Source of the DNA: Prevotellaceae bacterium
Lineage (GTDB): Bacteria > Bacteroidota > Bacteroidia > Bacteroidales > UBA932
Reading direction: 5' to 3'
DNA: 56,220 nt
NCBI GenBank assembly: GCA_031278545.1
Contig: JAITKF010000046.1
Location: 1-56,220, forward strand
Part shown: piece after piece, positions 52,534 to 56,220 of the stretch
Layout: each line of letters opens with the position of its first letter
How positions within the stretch are numbered: the first letter of the stretch is position 1
Made by a program: the position numbers and the translations under genes
The notes under the pieces: model-generated
Seen by the model: the letters and a program-made list of their open reading frames with translations, nothing else
Told to the model about the DNA's origin: nothing
Database searches by the model: none

Positions 52534-53727
52534 CTACCCACCCATTAACCGCCGAATCGCCGAAGCCAAACGACGCACCCCCTCCTCATTCTTCTCCTTA
52601 CTCATATACGAAAAATTCAAACGCAACGTATTCTGACCTGAACCATCACAATGAAAAAACTCCCCAAGAACAAACGTCACATTCTCCCTAATCGCAATAT
52701 CAAACAAATCCTTTGCCGACAAACCCTCAGGAAGAGTTAAAAACAAAAACAACCCCCCCTCGGGATGCGTCCACCGAACACCCTCGGGCATATAACGCTC
52801 AAACGCCGCCAACATACCATCACGCTTCTCACGATAAGCAGCAATAATCTTCCGCAAATTCGGCTCATAATAACCCTTATCAAAAAAACAAGCCGTAATC
52901 TTCTGATCAAACACCGGCGAACAAAGATCCATCGCCTGCTTAGCCGTCTCACACTTATTAATAATAGCCTCATCAGCCAACATCCAGCCAAGACGAAAAC
53001 CCGGAACAAACACCTTAGAAAACGTACCAATCAAAATCACCTGCCCCGTACCGTCCATCTGATACATCGTCGGCTGCGCCTCGCCATCGAACCGCAACTC
53101 ACGATAAGGACTATCCTCTACAACCAAAATATCATACTTATGCGCCACATCCAACGTCAACCGACGTTCGACAACCGACATCGTCGTACCCGACGGATTC
53201 TGGAAATCAGGAATCGCATAAATAAACTTCGGCTTACGACCCTCATCAATCAACCGCCGGACAATCTCATCAAGCAACACCTCATGCCGAACACCCACCA
53301 TCTGCGCCTGATAAGCCGCGAACGACTGCAACGCCGCCAAATACGACGGCAACCCACAAATCACCGTATCCCCCGGATTAATAAAAATCTTTGAAACTAA
53401 ATCAATACCCTGCTGAGAAGCAGTAGTAATCATCAAATTTTTCACATCCACCTCCACGCCATCGCGACGATAACGCTCCACCAAAATCTCACGCAACCGC
53501 GGATCGCCCGCCGTCTCGCCATACTGCAACGCCCGTGCGCTCTCCTTTTCCAACACCTCGGACACCACCTCCTTCAACTGCTCAACCGGAAACAAATCAG
53601 GCGCAGGAAACCCCCCGGCGAACGAAATAATATCAGGAAGATTCGCCACCTTTAACAGCTCACGAATAGCCGAACGATGCATCTTATGAGCACCACGCGA
53701 AAAAACAGCCTCTAAATTGTCTACCAT
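52534..53727 (-). CDS. Class I PLP aminotransferase (2-aminoadipate/LysN-like)
   Basis: A 397-aa cytoplasmic aminotransferase of the MocR-related subgroup without a DNA-binding domain. Landmarks are FAGGFPAPDLFP (near 37), LQYGETAGDPRLRE, ITTASQQGIDLVSK, AIPDFQNPSGTTMS and GTFSKVFVPGFRLGW with the PLP lysine (near 240). LysN/2-aminoadipate and aromatic or branched-chain transaminases share this layout, so the donor is uncertain. It is convergent with patB, with 47 bp between stops, and divergent from dxs. Its coding strand is G/T-rich, opposite to recQ and patB, because the whole tract shares one strand bias. Confidence 0.88.
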   Translation of the reverse strand: MVDNLEAVFSRGAHKMHRSAIRELLKVANLPDIISFAGGFPAPDLFPVEQLKEVVSEVLEKESARALQYGETAGDPRLREILVERYRRDGVEVDVKNLMITTASQQGIDLVSKIFINPGDTVICGLPSYLAALQSFAAYQAQMVGVRHEVLLDEIVRRLIDEGRKPKFIYAIPDFQNPSGTTMSVVERRLTLDVAHKYDILVVEDSPYRELRFDGEAQPTMYQMDGTGQVILIGTFSKVFVPGFRLGWMLADEAIINKCETAKQAMDLCSPVFDQKITACFFDKGYYEPNLRKIIAAYREKRDGMLAAFERYMPEGVRWTHPEGGLFLFLTLPEGLSAKDLFDIAIRENVTFVLGEFFHCDGSGQNTLRLNFSYMSKEKNEEGVRRLASAIRRLMGG

Positions 53728-53796
53728 AACATAAATTAATTAATAATTGGAATAATACTCTCACTCTTTAATTACAACTTTTAAATAAAACGCCTA

Positions 53797-53827
53797 CAAA
53801 AATAATAAATTTTTTATACAACACAAT
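53797..53827 (-). promoter_or_regulatory. Promoter of the aminotransferase gene
   Basis: Minus-strand ATTG (53824-53827), a 19-nt spacer and TATTTTTG (53797-53804), 69 bp upstream of the start codon. The -33 box is one base off consensus. Confidence 0.5.
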
Positions 53828-53844
53828 CTTTTAACAAAAATCCG

Positions 53845-53852
53845 TAATTTTG
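53845..53852 (+). promoter_or_regulatory. -7 element (TAATTTTG) before dxs
   Basis: TAATTTTG, 21 bp upstream of the dxs ATG and divergent from the aminotransferase promoter. No -33 TTTG at standard spacing. Confidence 0.5.
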
Positions 53853-53873
53853 CACCTTCTTTAACATCGAATA

Positions 53874-55730
53874 ATGGCTACACTACTTTCAACCATCCAC
53901 ACGCCGGACGACCTACGGAAACTAACGCCGGCACAACTACCCGCACTATTGACAGAATTGCGCGAATACATCATTGCCCAATGCTCGGAAAACCCGGGAC
54001 ACCTGGGCGCCAGTCTGGGCGTAGTTGAACTGACCGTCGCCCTGCACTACGTCTTCAACACCCCGCACGACAAACTGATTTGGGATGTCGGACATCAAGC
54101 CTACGCACATAAAATCCTCACCGGACGCCGCGAAACCTTTCCGACCAACCGCCGTTACGGCGGCATCAGCGGATTCCCAAAACGAAGCGAAAGCGAATAC
54201 GACGCCTTTGGCGGAGGCCACGCATCAGTATCCGTATCCGCTGCGCTGGGAATGGCCGAAGCAGCAAAACTACAACACATCAATCAACAAACAGTCGCCG
54301 TCATTGGCGACGGCGCACTAACCGGCGGACTCGCCTACGAAGGACTGAACAATGCCGGCGCATCGAAAGCCAACCTGCTCGTCATCCTCAACGACAATAA
54401 CATTTCCATCGACCGCAACGTAGGAGCCATCCACAACTACCTCGTCAAAATGACAACCTCCGCGCGCTACAACCGATTTAAGCGGAAAATATGGGACCTT
54501 TTCGGAAATAACTGCGTACGCCGGGCCATACAAAATTTTGTAACCACAACTAAAATAGCCCTCCTGCGTCGCAGCAACCTCTTTGAAGCGCTTGGATTCC
54601 GCTACTTCGGACCGCTCGACGGACACGACATAACCCAACTCACCAAAACCCTGCAAGCCCTAAAATACATCGAAGGCCCAAAAGTACTACACATCATCAC
54701 AACCAAAGGCAAAGGATACAAACCGGCCGAAGAAAACCAAACCGAATGGCACGCCCCAGGAAAATACGACCGCACCACAGGCAAACGACTCCCGCAAAGC
54801 GGCACTTCGCGCTATCAAGACGTATTTGGCGAAACAATCATCGAACTGGCTCGGATGAACCCCAAAATCGTCGGCATCACCCCGGCCATGCCCACCGGAT
54901 GCTCCCTCAACCTCATGATGGAACAAATGCCCGAACGCACATTCGACGTAGGCATTGCCGAAGAACACGCCGTCACATTTTCCGCAGGACTGGCCGCGGC
55001 GGGGATGATACCATTCTGCAACATCTACTCATCCTTCATGCAGCGCGCCTATGACCAAGTCATTCACGACGTCGCATTACAAAACCTGCAAGTCATCCTT
55101 TGCCTCGACCGCGGCGGGCTAGTCGGCGAAGACGGTGCCACTCACCATGGCGCCTACGACATGGCCGCATTCCGCTGCATCCCCAACCTGACCATCGCCG
55201 CCCCGATGGACGAAATCGAACTACGAAACATGCTCTTCACCGCCCAACTGCCGGGCATAGGGCCTATGATGATCCGCTACCCGAGAGGACGCGGCGCCGG
55301 ACGGAATTGGCACACCGCCTTTATGCGCATCGGCGTCGGAAAAGCGCATCAATTGCACGAAGGCCTCAAAGTAGCCGTACTCAGCATCGGCGACGCCGGG
55401 CAACAAGCAGCGGCGGCCGTCCGGCGACTGGCTGAAGAAAACATCCATGTCTCCCACTACGATATGCGCTTCCTCAAACCCCTTGATAAAGATATACTGA
55501 ATACGGTCGGTCGATCTTACCGGACGGTCATCACGGTCGAAAACGGCGCGATCATCGGCGGATTAGGCGCTGCCGTCGCCGAATTTTTTACCGAATACCA
55601 CTACCCCATAAAAGTCGTACGACTCGGCATCCCCGACCGCTTTATCGAACAGGGCAGCATCGCCCAACTGCAAGCCGAATGCCGGTTTAATGAAGAGAAC
55701 ATCTACAAAACAGTACGCCGTTGCAGTTGA
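53874..55730 (+). CDS. dxs: 1-deoxy-D-xylulose-5-phosphate synthase
   Basis: A 618-aa thiamine-diphosphate enzyme joining pyruvate and glyceraldehyde-3-phosphate, the first step of the MEP isoprenoid pathway. SENPGHLGASLGVVELTVAL opens the Pyr/PP fold, VGHQAYAHKILTGRR carries the conserved His, and VIGDGALTGG (near 141) with ILNDNNISID forms the ThDP/Mg site. The central domain has VGIAEEHAVTFSAGLA with the catalytic Glu. The C-terminal transketolase domain ends near FIEQGSIAQLQAE. Length is typical (615-640 aa). The menaquinone side chain made through mqnE depends on this pathway. A repeat array follows. Confidence 0.97.
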   Translation: MATLLSTIHTPDDLRKLTPAQLPALLTELREYIIAQCSENPGHLGASLGVVELTVALHYVFNTPHDKLIWDVGHQAYAHKILTGRRETFPTNRRYGGISGFPKRSESEYDAFGGGHASVSVSAALGMAEAAKLQHINQQTVAVIGDGALTGGLAYEGLNNAGASKANLLVILNDNNISIDRNVGAIHNYLVKMTTSARYNRFKRKIWDLFGNNCVRRAIQNFVTTTKIALLRRSNLFEALGFRYFGPLDGHDITQLTKTLQALKYIEGPKVLHIITTKGKGYKPAEENQTEWHAPGKYDRTTGKRLPQSGTSRYQDVFGETIIELARMNPKIVGITPAMPTGCSLNLMMEQMPERTFDVGIAEEHAVTFSAGLAAAGMIPFCNIYSSFMQRAYDQVIHDVALQNLQVILCLDRGGLVGEDGATHHGAYDMAAFRCIPNLTIAAPMDEIELRNMLFTAQLPGIGPMMIRYPRGRGAGRNWHTAFMRIGVGKAHQLHEGLKVAVLSIGDAGQQAAAAVRRLAEENIHVSHYDMRFLKPLDKDILNTVGRSYRTVITVENGAIIGGLGAAVAEFFTEYHYPIKVVRLGIPDRFIEQGSIAQLQAECRFNEENIYKTVRRCS

Positions 55731-55755
55731 CAATGAACAACAAACAGTAAAGTGA

Positions 55756-56100
55756 GGGACATCTCCTCCGGTCAATGAAAGCTCGCCCCAAAGTGGGGGA
55801 CATTCCCGTCAGTTGACGAAAGCTCGCCCCAAAGTGTGGGGCATTTCCGTCAGTTGACGAAAGCCTGCCCAAAAGTTGGGGGGCATTTCCGTCAGTTGAC
55901 GAAAGCCTGCCCCAAGGTGTGGGACATTCCCGTCAGTTGACGAAAGCCTGCCCCAAAGTGGGGGGCATTCCCGTCAGTTGACGAAAGCCTGCCCCAACGT
56001 GGGGGACATTTCCGTCAGTTGACGAAAGCCTGCCCCAACGTGGGGGACATCTCCGTCGGCCGACGAAAGTTAACCCCAAAGTGGGGACATTTTCATCGGC
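55756..56100. repeat. 41-bp tandem repeat with two hairpins per unit, about eight units
   Basis: The CAT-start position recurs at 55760, 55801, 55842, 55884, 55925, 55966, 56007, 56048 and 56088, a period of 41 (40-42) bp. Each unit contains CGTCAGTTGACG, a 4-bp stem that becomes the perfect palindrome CGTCGGCCGACG in a late unit. It also contains GCCCCAAAGTGGGG, a 4-bp G/C stem whose loop varies. The array lies between the convergent dxs and discoidin-like genes and has no spacers, so it is not a CRISPR. Nothing else is seen in the gap from 55731 to 56139. Confidence 0.88.
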
Positions 56101-56139
56101 CGGCGCGAATGCCCGTTAATGTTTCTTGAAGGGATATCT

Positions 56140-56220
56140 TTACTGATAGACGGTAAAATCGGTGTAGCGTACGCCGTAGTTGGCGTTGTAAACCGCGGTA
56201 ATGTCAATGCGTACGTAGCG
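56140..56220 (-). CDS. C-terminus of a discoidin (F5/8 type C)-like protein (partial)
   Basis: The minus strand is open from the window edge to TAA (56140-56142), encoding 26 residues: RYVRIDITAVYNANYGVRYT followed by DFTVYQ. The RYVRI...YGVRxxDFxVY ending is the last beta strands of a discoidin/F5-8 type C carbohydrate-binding domain, common at the end of Bacteroidota surface lipoproteins and glycosidases. The main part of the gene lies beyond the window. Confidence 0.6.
   Translation of the reverse strand, partial: RYVRIDITAVYNANYGVRYTDFTVYQ

Noticed and set aside
55756-56100. CRISPR array
   Set aside because: Units follow each other without unique spacers, the period includes the whole unit, and no cas genes are present.

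Overview
The window looks like a chromosomal segment of an anaerobic member of the Bacteroidales (Bacteroidota). The support is direct. Several promoters have the Bacteroidota form (TTTG, 19-21 nt, TAnnTTTG), and SecD is fused to SecF. There are many short-lipobox lipoproteins and outer-membrane barrels. Menaquinone is made by the futalosine route (mqnE), and a complete-looking lysine fermentation cluster resembles those of Porphyromonas and relatives. The species cannot be named from the sequence.

Layout. 0-3.5 kb: end of an unidentified gene, a phosphodiester glycosidase lipoprotein, an alpha/beta hydrolase, a small lipoprotein, then an intergenic stretch with a perfect inverted repeat and a 22-bp tandem repeat. 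3.5-12 kb: housekeeping genes glnS, secDF, tRNA-Gln(CTG), a GH20 beta-hexosaminidase and dnaN. 12.2-13.2 kb: a decayed transposase. 13.2-22.2 kb (minus strand): lysine fermentation operon in transcription order atoD-kal-kce-kdd-kamA-kamB-kamD-(55-aa secreted mini-ORF)-kamE-atoA. It would convert lysine through beta-lysine, 3,5-diaminohexanoate, 3-keto-5-aminohexanoate and 3-aminobutyryl-CoA to acetyl-CoA, crotonyl-CoA and ammonia. 22.3-25.9 kb: a NamZ-type exo-muramidase, an outer-membrane protein, deoC and nagB. 26-32.8 kb (minus strand): a hexosamine/galactose operon led by galK, then galM, GH109, a NahK-like kinase and a NagB/PIG-L fusion. It looks suited to N-acetylgalactosamine- and galactose-containing host glycans. 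33-35.3 kb: a decaying patch with a DNA methyltransferase tail carrying two in-frame stops, an intact HAD phosphatase and a second small pseudogene.

From about 35.4 kb most genes point the other way. 35.5-41 kb (plus strand) is a five-gene operon of two Gfo/Idh/MocA oxidoreductases, two DUF1080 (3-keto-disaccharide hydrolase) lipoproteins and one sugar-epimerase-like lipoprotein, as expected for oxidise-then-cleave (3-keto-glycoside) sugar breakdown. Between its third and fourth genes lies a fragment that reads as the N-terminus of a microvirus (Microviridae) replication initiator, in frame with the downstream lipoprotein. 41.2-45.3 kb: SRP 4.5S RNA, mnmA, an outer-membrane barrel, mqnE and a glycosyltransferase. 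45.3-49 kb (minus strand): folC, yfcE-like, lptB and kdsD. 49-55.7 kb: recQ, a PatB-type C-S lyase, a class I aminotransferase (minus) and dxs. The window ends in a 41-bp hairpin repeat array and the C-terminus of a discoidin-like protein.

The most notable points are the microviral Rep remnant, the secreted mini-ORF translationally coupled to kamE, the NagB/PIG-L fusion whose deaminase Asp/His pair is replaced by Gln/Gln, three unrelated intergenic tandem-repeat arrays (two built from short hairpins), and a tract of about 6 kb whose top strand is depleted of G and T whichever way its genes run.
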